DNA from: Halomonas saccharevitans
Lineage (GTDB): Bacteria; Pseudomonadota; Gammaproteobacteria; Pseudomonadales; Halomonadaceae
Assembly: GCF_900116405.1 (NCBI RefSeq)
Contig: NZ_FPAQ01000002.1
Coordinates: forward strand, 141,001-200,408
DNA length: 59,408 nt
Direction of reading: 5' to 3'
Each line of letters begins with the position of its first letter. Positions within the stretch are counted from its first letter, which is position 1. This document shows positions 24,650 through 36,659 of the stretch, in pieces. The translations under genes and the position numbers were made by a program. A model generated the notes under the pieces. The model worked only from the letters and a program-made list of their open reading frames with translations. It made no database searches and was not told the DNA's origin.

Positions 24650-25417
24650 TCAGCTGGCCGCGCCAAAGTACGCCTCGATGACCTCGGGGTTGTTCTGGAT
24701 CTCCGCGATGCTGCCCTCGACCATCACGCTGCCCTGGGCCAGCACGATCACCGGGTCGCAGAGCCGGGCGATCATGTCCATGTCGTGTTCGATGACCAGG
24801 AAGGTGTAGCCCAGCTCGCGATTGAGCCGCTCGATGTTGGTGACGAGATCGCCGAGCAGGGTGCGGTTGACGCCGGCGGCGATCTCGTCGAGCAGCACCA
24901 CCCGGGCGTCGGTCATCATGGTGCGGCCGAGCTCGAGGAGCTTCTTCTGGCCGCCGGAGAGGTTGCCAGCGAGCTCGTTGCGCACGTGGTGCAGGCCGAT
25001 GAAGTCGATCACCTCCAGCGCCCGGCGGCGCACCTCGGTCTCCTCGCTTCGCACCAGGCCCGGCGTGAACCAGGCGGCGAACAGGTTCTCGCCGGACTGG
25101 GCCGGCGGCACCATCATCAGGTTCTCCAGCGCCGTCATGTGGGAGAACTCGTGGGCGATCTGGAAGGTGCGCAGCAGACCCCGGTGGAAGAGCGCGTTGG
25201 CCGGCTGGTTGGTGATGTCGTCGCCGTCGAGCAGGACCCGGCCGCTGTCCAGCGGCAGGGCCCCGGCGATGATGTTGAACAGCGTCGACTTGCCGGCCCC
25301 GTTGGGCCCGATCAGGCCGGTGATCGAGCCTTTCTCCACCTGGATCGAGCAGTCGTTGATGACCTTTAGGCCCCCGAAGGCCTTGTTGACGTGCTGTACA
25401 TCGATGATGGCGGCCAT
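24650..25417 (-). CDS. livG: Liv ABC transporter ATPase LivG
   Basis: This is the partner ATPase, 255 aa, with Walker A GPNGAGKSTLFN, the LivG-specific insert (RTFQIAHEFSHMTALENLM), signature LSGGQKKLLELGRTMM, Walker B VVLLDEIAAGVN and switch VIEHDMD. It is the first gene of the liv block. A 66-bp gap separates it from the NSS symporter gene upstream on the same strand, so the promoter may be in that gap or further up. The Walker B segment reads DEIAAGV where many ABC proteins have DEPxxGL, which is common in LivG. Confidence 0.95.
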   Translation of the reverse strand: MAAIIDVQHVNKAFGGLKVINDCSIQVEKGSITGLIGPNGAGKSTLFNIIAGALPLDSGRVLLDGDDITNQPANALFHRGLLRTFQIAHEFSHMTALENLMMVPPAQSGENLFAAWFTPGLVRSEETEVRRRALEVIDFIGLHHVRNELAGNLSGGQKKLLELGRTMMTDARVVLLDEIAAGVNRTLLGDLVTNIERLNRELGYTFLVIEHDMDMIARLCDPVIVLAQGSVMVEGSIAEIQNNPEVIEAYFGAAS

Positions 25418-25483
25418 TGCGGATCCCGTGGGTTGTTGTTCTGGTGATGCGCTTCGGACGCTGCCGTTATCACGCTCCTGCGC

Positions 25484-26929
25484 TTACTGTTGCTGGCTGT
25501 CGTCGGCGAGGAAGGTGCGACCCGCGGCGAAGGCACCGACGATCACCACGGCGCCGATGGCCGGGATCAGGTAGCCCTCCACCTGGGGAATGCTGCGCAG
25601 GAAGACGAAGGCCACCGCCGCCGGCGCCACGAAACGCACCAAAAAACGCCAGAGGCGGAACCAGCGCTCGTTGGTGTGCATCTCCTTCATCACCTCGGAG
25701 TGGGTCAGCGCCCAGCCGGCGAACAGCGCGATCATCAGGCCGCCCAGCGGCATGAAGATGTTGGTCAGCATCTCGATCAGGCCGAAGGCGCTGCGCCCGA
25801 ACAGGGTGTGAAAGAGCGTGCCCTCGGCCCACAGGTTGAAGCTGACCACGGTGAGCAGGCCCAGCGCCCAGCTGGCGATCACCATCATGATCACGGCCTG
25901 GGGGCGGGTCAGGTCGAAGCGCTCGACCAAAAAGGCCGCCACGGGCTCGATCAGCGAGATCGACGAGCTGATCGCCGCGCCCAGCACCAGCAGGAAGAAT
26001 ACGCCGCCGACCAGGGCGCCGCCCGGCATCTCGGCGAAGGCCAGCGGCAGGGTGACGAACATCAGGCCGGGGCCCTCGCCGGGGTTCAGGCCGGAGCCGA
26101 AGACCAGCGAGAAGATCGCCAGGCCCGCCACCATGGCCACCGCGGTGTCGACCACGGCGATCGCGAAGGCGGTGCGGGTCAGCGATGACTCGCCCGGCAT
26201 GTAGGCGCCGTAGGCCATGATGGCGCCCATGCCGAGGCTCAGCGTGAAGAACGACTGCCCCATCGCCTCGAGCCAGCCCTCGAGGCTCAAGTCGGCCAGG
26301 TTGAAGGTGAACAGGAAGCTCGCTGCGGCGCCGATGTCGCCGACCACGGCGCCATAGCCCAGCACCACCAGCAGGATCACGAACAGCGAGGGCATCAGCA
26401 GGCGCAGGCCGCTCTCGATGCCCTTGTGGATGCCCAGGCCCACGATCAGCGCCGAGGCGGCGATAAACAGGGTGTGATAGAGGGTCAGCAGCATCGGCGA
26501 GGCGAGCAGCGCATCGAAGCTCTGGCCGGCCCCGGCGGCGTCGATATCGGCCATCCCCCCGGTCAGCATCAGCCCGGTGTAGTGGATCGCCCAGCCGGCG
26601 ATCACCGAGTAGAAGCTCAGGATCAGGAAGGCGGAGGCGGCCCCCAGCCAGCCGATCGACTCCCAGGCGCGGGAGGTCTGGTGGGTGCGGGTGAGAAAGC
26701 GCATGCCCATGATCGGACTGCGTCGGCTGTTGCGGCCGAGCATGATCTCGGCGATCAGGATGGGGATGCCCACGGCGAAGATGGTCAGGGCGTAGACCAG
26801 GATGAAGGCGCCGCCGCCGTTTTCGCCGGTCAGGTAGGGGAAGCGCCAGAGGTTGCCGAGCCCGACGGCCGAGCCGACGGCGGCCAGCAGGAAGGTGCCC
26901 TTGTGGGTCCAGACGTTATGCGTGCTCAT
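25484..26929 (-). CDS. Neurotransmitter:sodium symporter family transporter
   Basis: This is a 481-aa LeuT-fold membrane protein of the NSS family, which imports amino acids or similar amines with Na+. The first helix carries the family signature AAVGSAVGLGNLWRFPYLTGENGGGAF, containing the Na+ and substrate ligands, and about twelve helices follow (for example SFFTLSLGMGAIMAYGAY for helix 6 and ISSSISLIEP for helix 8). The C-terminus is short and polar. Such transporters are common in halophiles. The downstream liv genes suggest amino-acid uptake, but the substrate is unknown. Confidence 0.94.
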   Translation of the reverse strand: MSTHNVWTHKGTFLLAAVGSAVGLGNLWRFPYLTGENGGGAFILVYALTIFAVGIPILIAEIMLGRNSRRSPIMGMRFLTRTHQTSRAWESIGWLGAASAFLILSFYSVIAGWAIHYTGLMLTGGMADIDAAGAGQSFDALLASPMLLTLYHTLFIAASALIVGLGIHKGIESGLRLLMPSLFVILLVVLGYGAVVGDIGAAASFLFTFNLADLSLEGWLEAMGQSFFTLSLGMGAIMAYGAYMPGESSLTRTAFAIAVVDTAVAMVAGLAIFSLVFGSGLNPGEGPGLMFVTLPLAFAEMPGGALVGGVFFLLVLGAAISSSISLIEPVAAFLVERFDLTRPQAVIMMVIASWALGLLTVVSFNLWAEGTLFHTLFGRSAFGLIEMLTNIFMPLGGLMIALFAGWALTHSEVMKEMHTNERWFRLWRFLVRFVAPAAVAFVFLRSIPQVEGYLIPAIGAVVIVGAFAAGRTFLADDSQQQ

Positions 26930-27058
26930 GGGAATCCAGGATTGCCTTGGTGGGCCTTGTGAGCCTGTGCCGCCAACTTTGCGGCACGAGGGCCTGTCTG
27001 GCTAGTAGGCCAGCGTTTAGGAGGCGTTGGCGGTGCCCGGTGGTCACCGCCGTCGGGA

Positions 27059-27397
27059 TCAGTCTTGGGGATCTTCCGGCTCTTCCGACTCGTCCGATCC
27101 CTCGGGGTGACGAGGTTCGAGGGCGCGGAAGGCGTCGGGCAGGCGCACCGTGTCGCCGAGCGTGAGGTCGCCGGCGGCCTGCTGGCGTCGACCGTTGTCG
27201 TCGGCGATCAGGGCCACCACCTCGCCGATGCTGGTGCTTTCGACCCGGGCCGCGACCTTCACCCTGACGGTGAATCCACGGTAGCTGGCCGACAGGATGC
27301 TGCCGCGCTGGGGCTGGCGGTAGTCGTCGGGATGGTTGGCATAGTAACGCAGGACGCCCCGCTCGCCGGGATCGTCCCACTCCACGTGCTTGTGCAT
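27059..27397 (-). CDS. Unrecognised 112-aa acidic protein
   Basis: AAGGAGTGCCGAC precedes the ATG, so the start is well supported. The product begins MHKHVEWDDPGERGVLRYY, has a central beta-rich part (RGSILSASYRGFTVRVKVAARVESTSIGEVVALIADDNG) that looks like a small barrel or PilZ-like fold, and ends in an acidic tail (EGSDESEEPEDPQD) typical of halophile proteins. There is no signal peptide or membrane segment. It stands alone between typA and the NSS gene. I do not recognise the family. Confidence 0.7.
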   Translation of the reverse strand: MHKHVEWDDPGERGVLRYYANHPDDYRQPQRGSILSASYRGFTVRVKVAARVESTSIGEVVALIADDNGRRQQAAGDLTLGDTVRLPDAFRALEPRHPEGSDESEEPEDPQD

Positions 27398-27480
27398 GTC
27401 GGCACTCCTTGGGTGGGTGATTCAGCCTCCAGCATAGCCGCCGCCGGGACGCGGGGCCGTTTGCAGCGGCCACAAACGAC

Positions 27481-27505
27481 AGAGCCCGCCGGATGGGCGG
27501 GCTCT
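27481..27505 (-). terminator. Hairpin after typA
   Basis: AGAGCCCGCC and GGCGGGCTCT pair perfectly across five bases, 18 bases past the typA stop codon. The following bases are only moderately T-rich on the minus strand (GTCGTTTG). Confidence 0.65.
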
Positions 27506-27522
27506 GGCGGTGGCGGGCCGGC

Positions 27523-29349
<1,827 letters not shown>

Positions 29350-29488
29350 GACGGGATCCTGCTGACAAAATTGGGGGCGCATTATAGGGGCAGGGCGACG
29401 ACGGCTACCAGCTTTGTCGCCGTGAATCTTCCGTCACGACCATATATCAGTGGTTTGGGAGCCACTGAAAAGAGGGTGAAAGGGCGAT

Positions 29489-30028
29489 TCAGGCCTCGAC
29501 GGCGGTGACGCGTGCCTGGCAGGCATGCAGGCGGGCGATCAGGTCGGGCAGGGCCTCGGTGTCCAGCGACGGGTCGCAGCCGCCGATGCGCTCGAACCAG
29601 GCGCGGGAGACGCAGAGAGTGTCGGCGAGGGGCTGGTGGCGCAGGCGCTGCCAGAGCAGCATCAGCCGATTGGGACGCAGGGCGGTCAGGACCACGGCGT
29701 CCTGGGCATGACGTTCGATGTCGGCCAGGGTATCGACCAGCCAGCCGGGGGAGATGAGCGGCCCCGGGGCCGGGAACAGCAGCACCTGCCCCTGGCTGTG
29801 GGCGACCGCCGTGTTGAGGCGGTCGCCAAGCGGGGTGCCCTCGGTGGTCACGAGGCGCACCTCGTGGCGACTGGCCATGCGTATCAGGCGCTGATCGCCG
29901 GTATCGTCGGCCAGCAGTAGCTCGAGCCGCAGGTCGCGGCGCTGTCTCAGGGGCCTCAGCGCCGCCAGGCGGCGCGGCAGGCCTGCACCCGAGGCGCGGG
30001 CATCGAGGAGGATGCTGCAGACGATCAT
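29489..30028 (-). CDS. Glycosyltransferase family 2-like protein
   Basis: The 179-aa product has a GT-A-like layout: an N-terminal strand (VCSILLDARASGAGL), a GDRLNTAVAHSQGQVLLFPAPGPLISPGWL segment resembling the RGxxxNxGxxxAxGxxLLFLHADT region of TIGR04283-type glycosyltransferases, and a C-terminal FERIGGCDPSLDTEALPDLIARL helix. The usual HADT metal-binding element is replaced by PAPG, so the protein may be inactive or divergent. The ATG at 30028 lies after a weak GGGAG. No partner of the rSAM/selenium-associated system is visible. Confidence 0.6.
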   Translation of the reverse strand: MIVCSILLDARASGAGLPRRLAALRPLRQRRDLRLELLLADDTGDQRLIRMASRHEVRLVTTEGTPLGDRLNTAVAHSQGQVLLFPAPGPLISPGWLVDTLADIERHAQDAVVLTALRPNRLMLLWQRLRHQPLADTLCVSRAWFERIGGCDPSLDTEALPDLIARLHACQARVTAVEA

Positions 30029-30311
30029 GCTCGCGTCGGCTCCCTTGGTTGGGCGCGGGTCGCTTGGGATGGCACTCACCCCAGAATCCGCGCTGCCTCT
30101 CCGGAGCCCGCGCCACACCGGTCGGCGCCGCCATGTAAACGAGTGTAGTTTTTGGTGTTAACACGTATCAATGCGCATCGGACTGATATTTCTGTGTTGC
30201 GAAGATGACCTTCCGACCGCAGCAGGGATGAGGGAGGCCATCGCATGGCGTCGGGGCACGGAGGGCCGAAGCGCGGTTCGCGAGACATTCTGGTGCGAGG
30301 GACGTTTTTTG

Positions 30312-30328
30312 TGCACTTTTGTGGTGCG
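30312..30328 (+). promoter_or_regulatory. NtrC-type enhancer site of glnA
   Basis: TGCACTTTTGTGGTGCG fits the 17-bp NtrC pattern TGCAC-N7-GTGC. It lies about 150 bp upstream of the sigma-54 promoter. A half site GGTGCA occurs at 30374-30379 and another at 30448-30453. The rest of the gap 30029-30611 is relatively AT-rich; besides GTGTTAACAC near 30153 I see nothing else to name. Confidence 0.8.
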
Positions 30329-30458
30329 TAAAGGCGGGTGATGCGGTGCGCGGAAAAAATGAATGGCGATTCTGGTGCATGAGTCGGCCAGGAGTGAGTG
30401 GAGAAAAACCTTTTTAATCAGTGGCTTGTGATGTTTTTGTCGTTCGGTGGTGCAAAGC

Positions 30459-30474
30459 TGGCACGCGGCCTGCA
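30459..30474 (+). promoter_or_regulatory. glnA sigma-54 promoter
   Basis: TGGCACGCGGCCTGCA has the invariant GG (-24) and GC (-12) with exactly 10 bases between them, the RpoN promoter pattern. Transcription would start near 30486, leaving a leader of about 130 bases before glnA. Confidence 0.85.
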
Positions 30475-30614
30475 TTCTTATCGGCAAGGTTATCTTGCGG
30501 CAGGTTGGCCGTGGGCATCGGCCCGGCGGCATGCTACAACATCGTCGGAACCCACCTGCGGCAATGCCCTGACACCGCTCAAGCTTTTCAGCTCAGCTCA
30601 CTGTGGAGGACTCC

Positions 30615-32021
30615 ATGTCCGATAAGACACTCGCCCTGATTGAAGAACACGACGTGAAGTGGATCGACCTGCGCTTTACCGATACGCGTGGCAAGGAACA
30701 GCACGTGACCATCCCGGCGCGCGACGTCGACGAGGAGTTTTTCGAGAACGGTCAGATGTTCGACGGCTCCTCCATCTCCGGCTGGAAGGGCATCAACGAA
30801 TCCGACATGATCCTGCGCCCCGAAGACGGCTCCGGCTTCCTCGACCCCTTCACCGAAGACGCCACCCTGGTGCTGCGCTGCGACATCATCGAGCCGGCCA
30901 CCATGCAGGGCTACGAGCGCGATCCGCGCTCCATCGCCAAGCGCGCCGAGGCCTTCCTGCAGTCCTCCGGCCTGGGCGACACCGCCTTCTTCGGTCCGGA
31001 GCCCGAGTTCTTCATCTTCGACGAGGTGCACTGGAAGTCCGATATCGAGGGCTCCATGTACAAGATCTCCTCCGAAGAGGGTGCCTGGTCCACCGACCGC
31101 TCGGTGGAGGGCGGTAACCTGGCCCACCGTCCGCGGGTCAAGGGTGGCTACTTCCCGGTGCCGCCGGTGGACAGCTTCCACGACATTCGCGGCGCCATGT
31201 GCAACACCCTGGAGGCCATCGGCCAGACGGTCGAGGTGCATCACCACGAGGTGGCCAACGCCGGCCAGAACGAGATCGGCGTGAAGTTCAACACCCTGGT
31301 CAAGAAGGCCGACGAGGTCCAGGAAATGAAGTACGTGATCCACAACGTGGCTCACGCTTACGGCAAGACCGCGACCTTCATGCCCAAGCCGCTGGTCGGC
31401 GACAACGGCAGCGGCATGCACGTGCACCAGTCGTTCTGGAAGGATGGCACCAACCAGTTCGCCGGCGACGAGTACGCGGGTCTCTCCGAGATGGCGCTCT
31501 ACTACATCGGCGGTGTCATCAAGCACGCTCGTGCCCTGAACGCCTTCACCAACGCCTCCACCAACTCCTACAAGCGTCTGGTGCCGGGCTTCGAGGCGCC
31601 GGTGATGCTGGCTTACAGCGCCCGCAACCGCTCCGCCTCCATCCGTATTCCCTACACCGCGAGCCCCAAGGGCAAGCGTGTCGAGCTGCGCTTCCCCGAC
31701 CCGACCGCCAATCCCTACCTGTGCTTCGCGGCGATGCTGATGGCCGGTATCGACGGCATCCGCAACAAGATCCATCCCGGCGATGCCATGGACAAGAACC
31801 TCTACGACCTGCCGCCGGAAGAGGGCAAGTCGATTCCGACCGTGGCCGAGAGCCTTGACCAGGCCCTCGCGGCGCTGGACGCCGATCGCAGCTTCCTCAC
31901 CGAGGGTGGCGTCTTCACCGACGACATGATCGATGCCTACATCGAGCTGCTCGAAGAAGACGTGGAGCGTATCCGCATGACCACGCACCCGATCGAGTTC
32001 GACATGTACTACAGCTGCTGA
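30615..32021 (+). CDS. glnA: Glutamine synthetase, type I
   Basis: GlnA makes glutamine from glutamate, ammonia and ATP and is the main ammonia-assimilating enzyme at low nitrogen. The 468-aa product has [10 protein letters not shown], the metal/substrate segment [15 protein letters not shown], the ATP-binding region [16 protein letters not shown], the ammonium-pocket region, and the adenylylation site NLYDLPPEE (Tyr near residue 397), so it is of the GlnE-regulated GSI-beta class. GGAGGA precedes the ATG at 30615. A sigma-54 promoter and an NtrC site upstream, and glnLG 2 kb downstream, show nitrogen control. Confidence 0.98.
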   Translation: MSDKTLALIEEHDVKWIDLRFTDTRGKEQHVTIPARDVDEEFFENGQMFDGSSISGWKGINESDMILRPEDGSGFLDPFTEDATLVLRCDIIEPATMQGYERDPRSIAKRAEAFLQSSGLGDTAFFGPEPEFFIFDEVHWKSDIEGSMYKISSEEGAWSTDRSVEGGNLAHRPRVKGGYFPVPPVDSFHDIRGAMCNTLEAIGQTVEVHHHEVANAGQNEIGVKFNTLVKKADEVQEMKYVIHNVAHAYGKTATFMPKPLVGDNGSGMHVHQSFWKDGTNQFAGDEYAGLSEMALYYIGGVIKHARALNAFTNASTNSYKRLVPGFEAPVMLAYSARNRSASIRIPYTASPKGKRVELRFPDPTANPYLCFAAMLMAGIDGIRNKIHPGDAMDKNLYDLPPEEGKSIPTVAESLDQALAALDADRSFLTEGGVFTDDMIDAYIELLEEDVERIRMTTHPIEFDMYYSC

Positions 32022-32054
32022 GCCCGCGGCGCCTGGCGCCGCGTCCAGCATCGC

Positions 32055-32086
32055 AAGAGGCACGCCCCTGGGCGTGCCTCTTTTCT
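32055..32086 (+). terminator. glnA terminator
   Basis: AAGAGGCACGCC pairs with GGCGTGCCTCTT across a short loop and is followed by TTTTCTT, about 35 bases past the stop codon. Confidence 0.92.
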
Positions 32087-32148
32087 TGTGCGTGGCGGAT
32101 AAAGAGGGCGACGTGAAGGGGCCTCGTGAAGGGGCCTGGCGGCGGCCG

Positions 32149-32862
32149 CTAGATCAGCAGCATATGGCCGACAAGGCCCAGCGCGAAGCCCAGTACCGCG
32201 CCCAGGGGCGGTCCCCAGTGGTAGTCGAGCTTGGCCTGGGGCGCGAGGTCCTGGAACACCGAATAGAGGATGCCGCCGGCGGCGAACAGCATGATCATCG
32301 CCACCGCCGTGGGATACGGTGCCAGCCACAGGAAGCCGCTCAACCCGGCCAGCGGCCCCAGCCAGGCCATGGCGAAGAACATCGCGATCAGCCGGCGGCT
32401 CGAGTAGGGGGTGGTGCTGCGCAGTTCGTGGTAGGCGTTGAAGCCTTCGGGCAGGTTCTGCAGCGCCATCAGGCCGGCGAGCAGCAGGCTGCCGCTGCTG
32501 CCGTGGGCGAAGGCCGCCCCCAGGGCCAGGGCCTCGGGCACGAAGTCCGCGAGCATGGCCGCCAGCTGACTGGCCGAGGTGCCGCTGCGGTGCAGGGCGA
32601 TGTCCAGGGCCATGAACGCCAGCCCGCCGGCCACGAAGCAGCCTGCGGCGGTGGCGATGTCGAGAACCGGCAGGCTGTCCGGCACCAGCACCAGCGCCAC
32701 CGCCGAGAGCAGGGCGCCGCCGCCGAAGGCGATGATGCCGTGGCGCAGCTCGTTTTCGAGCCAGTCGATCGGGATGCACTCCACCCGCGCCAGCCAGGCA
32801 CCCATCGGCATCGCCATGCCGGCCATCAGCGTGAGCACGATCACCGTCTGCCAGGCGTCCAT
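32149..32862 (-). CDS. ZIP-family metal transporter
   Basis: The 237-aa product has about eight transmembrane helices with the ZIP pore motifs in helices IV and V: FVPEALALGAAFAHG (usually HxxPEGxAxG) and LMALQNLPEGFNAYHEL (NxPEG). Such proteins move zinc, iron or manganese into the cytoplasm. The first motif begins FVPE, without the usual His. The start at 32862 has AAGGAGA. It is convergent with glnA and alone on its strand. Confidence 0.85.
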   Translation of the reverse strand: MDAWQTVIVLTLMAGMAMPMGAWLARVECIPIDWLENELRHGIIAFGGGALLSAVALVLVPDSLPVLDIATAAGCFVAGGLAFMALDIALHRSGTSASQLAAMLADFVPEALALGAAFAHGSSGSLLLAGLMALQNLPEGFNAYHELRSTTPYSSRRLIAMFFAMAWLGPLAGLSGFLWLAPYPTAVAMIMLFAAGGILYSVFQDLAPQAKLDYHWGPPLGAVLGFALGLVGHMLLI

Positions 32863-33011
32863 GCGTCGTCTCCTTCTTCCATCACGGCATGACGTCTTCA
32901 CCGGAGCGGATCGGTCGGCCCGGGGAGCGCCATCCGCGTTCCTTGGGCGGTCGCTTCTGCGCTAGTCTGTCATCATAAAGGGAAATTCATCGATCACGCA
33001 GGAATCGGCGC

Positions 33012-33590
33012 ATGAACAAGGCACTGGCAGTGGTGGCGCTGGGGCTGTCGTTGAGCCTGGCGGCTCACGCCCAGACCATCTACCGCACCACCGACGCCCA
33101 GGGCAATACGGTGTTCACCGACAATCCCGAGGGCGGCGGCGAGGAGGTGACGCTCGACTCGCTCACCGTGGTGCCGAGTCCCGGCGAGGCGACGAGCATG
33201 GCGCCGGTGGCCCAGGGCGGACGGGACGAGCCCGACACGGCAGCGCCGGGGCAGCCGTTCATGCCCTACGATCGCTTCGGCATCCTCTCGCCCGACCAGG
33301 AAGAGACCCTGCCCACCGGCGCGGCGGGTAACGTTCAGGTGAACCTGGGCATCCAGCCGGCGCTGCGCGAGGACCACCGGGTGCGCCTGCTGGTGGATGG
33401 GCGCGTCAGCCAGTCGGCCATGCACACCGATACCTTCCTGCTCAACAACCTCGCGCGCGGTGAGCACGTGCTGCAGGCCGAGCTGCTGGACGGTGGTGGG
33501 GCGGTGCGCCATCGCAGCTCGCCGGTGACCCTCTACGTGCAGCGGGCCAGCGTCAACCTGCCCAGCAACCCCAATAACCCGAGCGGTTAG
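33012..33590 (+). CDS. DUF4124 secreted protein, possibly amber-truncated
   Basis: The 192-aa product has a signal peptide (MNKALAVVALGLSLSLAAHA) and a DUF4124 domain (QTIYRTTDAQGNTVFTDNPEGG). A second beta domain follows (residues ~105-180, with VNLGIQPALREDHRVRLLVDGR, VLQAELLDGGG and SSPVTLYVQRAS). It ends NPNNPSG at a TAG, yet the same frame remains open for 118 further codons (see 33591-33947). The protein is presumably periplasmic, and the function is unknown. It precedes glnL on the same strand; a 597-bp gap with an NtrC-type site separates them, so it is probably not in the glnLG transcript. Confidence 0.88.
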   Translation: MNKALAVVALGLSLSLAAHAQTIYRTTDAQGNTVFTDNPEGGGEEVTLDSLTVVPSPGEATSMAPVAQGGRDEPDTAAPGQPFMPYDRFGILSPDQEETLPTGAAGNVQVNLGIQPALREDHRVRLLVDGRVSQSAMHTDTFLLNNLARGEHVLQAELLDGGGAVRHRSSPVTLYVQRASVNLPSNPNNPSG

Positions 33591-33947
33591 CTCGCCCCTC
33601 GCCGGACACATCGGCCGCCGTGTCCGGACGGCACCTACCGGCCCTGTCGCGAGCCCCCGCCCCGCGACGAGGGCCGCTTCGATGCCTTCGAGCACGCCGA
33701 CCGGGTGAAGGAGGGACGCGCCTTCGAGCACCTCGACCGGCTGCGTGACGGGCGAAGGGACAATCCCGCCTTTCACCCTCCCCATTATCCGCCGATTCAT
33801 GGCCCCAAGCCCCATTACCCGCCGTACCGGCATCCCTTGCCCCACTATCCGCCGTCCCCGCATCACCGGCGCGATCCCTCGACGCGCGAGCGCTTCTCGA
33901 TCGATCGGCGTTTGCACCGCCCGCTCTCGCCCCACGACGTGCCCTGA
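33591..33947 (+). pseudogene. In-frame continuation of the DUF4124 gene after TAG
   Basis: Directly after the TAG (33588-33590) the same frame continues for 118 codons to TGA at 33945-33947. It encodes PCPDGTYRPCREPPPRDEG, FDAFEHADRVKEGRAFEHLDRL and a repetitive tail with three HYPP units (plus FHPPHYPP). The HYPP units use different synonymous codons (CATTAT, CATTAC, CACTAT), which suggests selection on protein sequence. It may be the severed C-terminus of a longer protein, a readthrough extension, or a separate frame starting at GTG 33705. No ribosome site precedes that GTG. Confidence 0.5.
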
Positions 33948-34034
33948 TCGATCGGCCCGCCCGGGCGCGAGACACGATGGCATCCCTGGGATTCACCTAA
34001 ACAGTGGCACGTAAACGGGCGTTCGATGGCCTGA

Positions 34035-34051
34035 TGCACTAAAGTGGTGCG
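34035..34051 (+). promoter_or_regulatory. NtrC-type site upstream of glnL
   Basis: TGCACTAAAGTGGTGCG has the same TGCAC-N7-GTGCG form as the glnA enhancer site. It lies 137 bp before the glnL start, where NtrC represses or activates its own operon in enteric bacteria. Confidence 0.75.
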
Positions 34052-34187
34052 CCAAGATGGGGCGGTCCTGCCCCGGAAAGGCGCCGCCAGCCGTCTCATG
34101 AGGTGGCGCGCTTCTTGCAGGTCTTCTCCCATGCAGGCTCACGGCGCTTCTCCGGAAGGCGCTAACCGGATCGGGCAGGACGGCTTC

Positions 34188-35226
34188 ATGTATCGACGCT
34201 TGATGGAACATCTCACCACCGCGGTGCTGCTGCTCGATGGCGAGCTGCGCCTGCGCTGGATGAACCCGGCCGCGGAGGCGCTGCTGGCGATCAGCTTGAG
34301 CCGCCTCAAGGGCCAGCCCCTGCCATCCCTGATTGATGGGGAGGAGGATATCGGCGGGCTGCTGGCCAAGGCCCGAGACGAATTCCATCCCTTCACCCAG
34401 CGCGAGGCGCGCCTGACGCTGACCACCGGCGAGGTCCTGACCGTCGACTACACGGTGTCGCCGCTCGGCGCCGACGAGTTGCTGCTCGAGGTGGAGCCCC
34501 GCGACCGGCTCTTGAGGATCTCCCGCGAGGAGGCGCTGCAGACCCGCCAGGAGACCATCAAGGTGCTGGCCCGCGGTCTGGCCCACGAGGTCAAGAATCC
34601 CCTGGGCGGGATCCGCGGGGCGGCCCAGCTGCTGGAGCGGGATCTCGCCGATCCCGGCCTCAAGGAGTTCACCCGCATCATCATTGAGGAGGTCGATCGG
34701 CTGCGCGACCTCGTCGATTCGATGCTGGGGCCCAACCGGATGGTGCGTCATGAGCCGCTCAACATTCATAAGGTGCTCGAGCGGGTCCGCGCGCTGCTGA
34801 TCGTCGAACACCCGGCCGTGTGGATCGAGCGCGACTACGATCCCAGTCTGCCGGAGCTCTCCGGCGACGAGGCACAGATGATCCAAGCCCTGCTCAATGT
34901 GGCGCGCAACGCCGTGGAGGCGATGACCGAGGCCGGTACCGCCTCGCCGCGGCTCAGGCTGCGGACCCGTGCCCGCCGCCAGTTCACCCTGGGCGCCGAA
35001 CGCCATCGCCTGGTCTGCGAGGTGGCGATCATCGACAACGGCCCGGGGATCCCCGACTCGCTGCGCGAGACGCTCTTCTACCCCATGGTCTCCGGTCGCG
35101 CCGAGGGCAGCGGCCTGGGACTCTCGATCGCCCAGTCGATCCTGCATCAGCACCAGGGGCTGATCGAGTGCGATTCGGTCCCCGGCCACACCCAATTCCG
35201 ACTGCTGATTCCGCTGGAGAAGCGCC

Positions 35227-35234
<8 letters not shown>
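34188..35234 (+). CDS. glnL: Nitrogen sensor histidine kinase NtrB
   Basis: GlnL (NtrB) phosphorylates or dephosphorylates NtrC according to PII/GlnB signals. The 348-aa cytosolic protein has an N-terminal PAS domain (residues ~1-120, LMEHLTTAVLLLDGELRLRWMNPAAE), the phosphorylated His in LARGLAHEVKNPLGGIRGAAQLL, and ATP-binding N, G1 and G2 boxes (NVARNAVEAM, DNGPGIP, GSGLGLSIAQSI). The ATG at 34188 is chosen because it follows GGGCAGGA and gives the E. coli length; an upstream ATG at 34131 is possible. The stop overlaps the glnG start. Confidence 0.95.
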
Positions 35235-36639
<1,405 letters not shown>

Positions 36640-36659
36640 GGAAGCGGTGCCGCTTCCCA

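Noticed and set aside
34005..34020. TGGCAC as a sigma-54 promoter for glnL
   Set aside because: The base pair expected at -12 is GG rather than GC with 10-bp spacing, so the pattern fails although it lies near an NtrC-type site.
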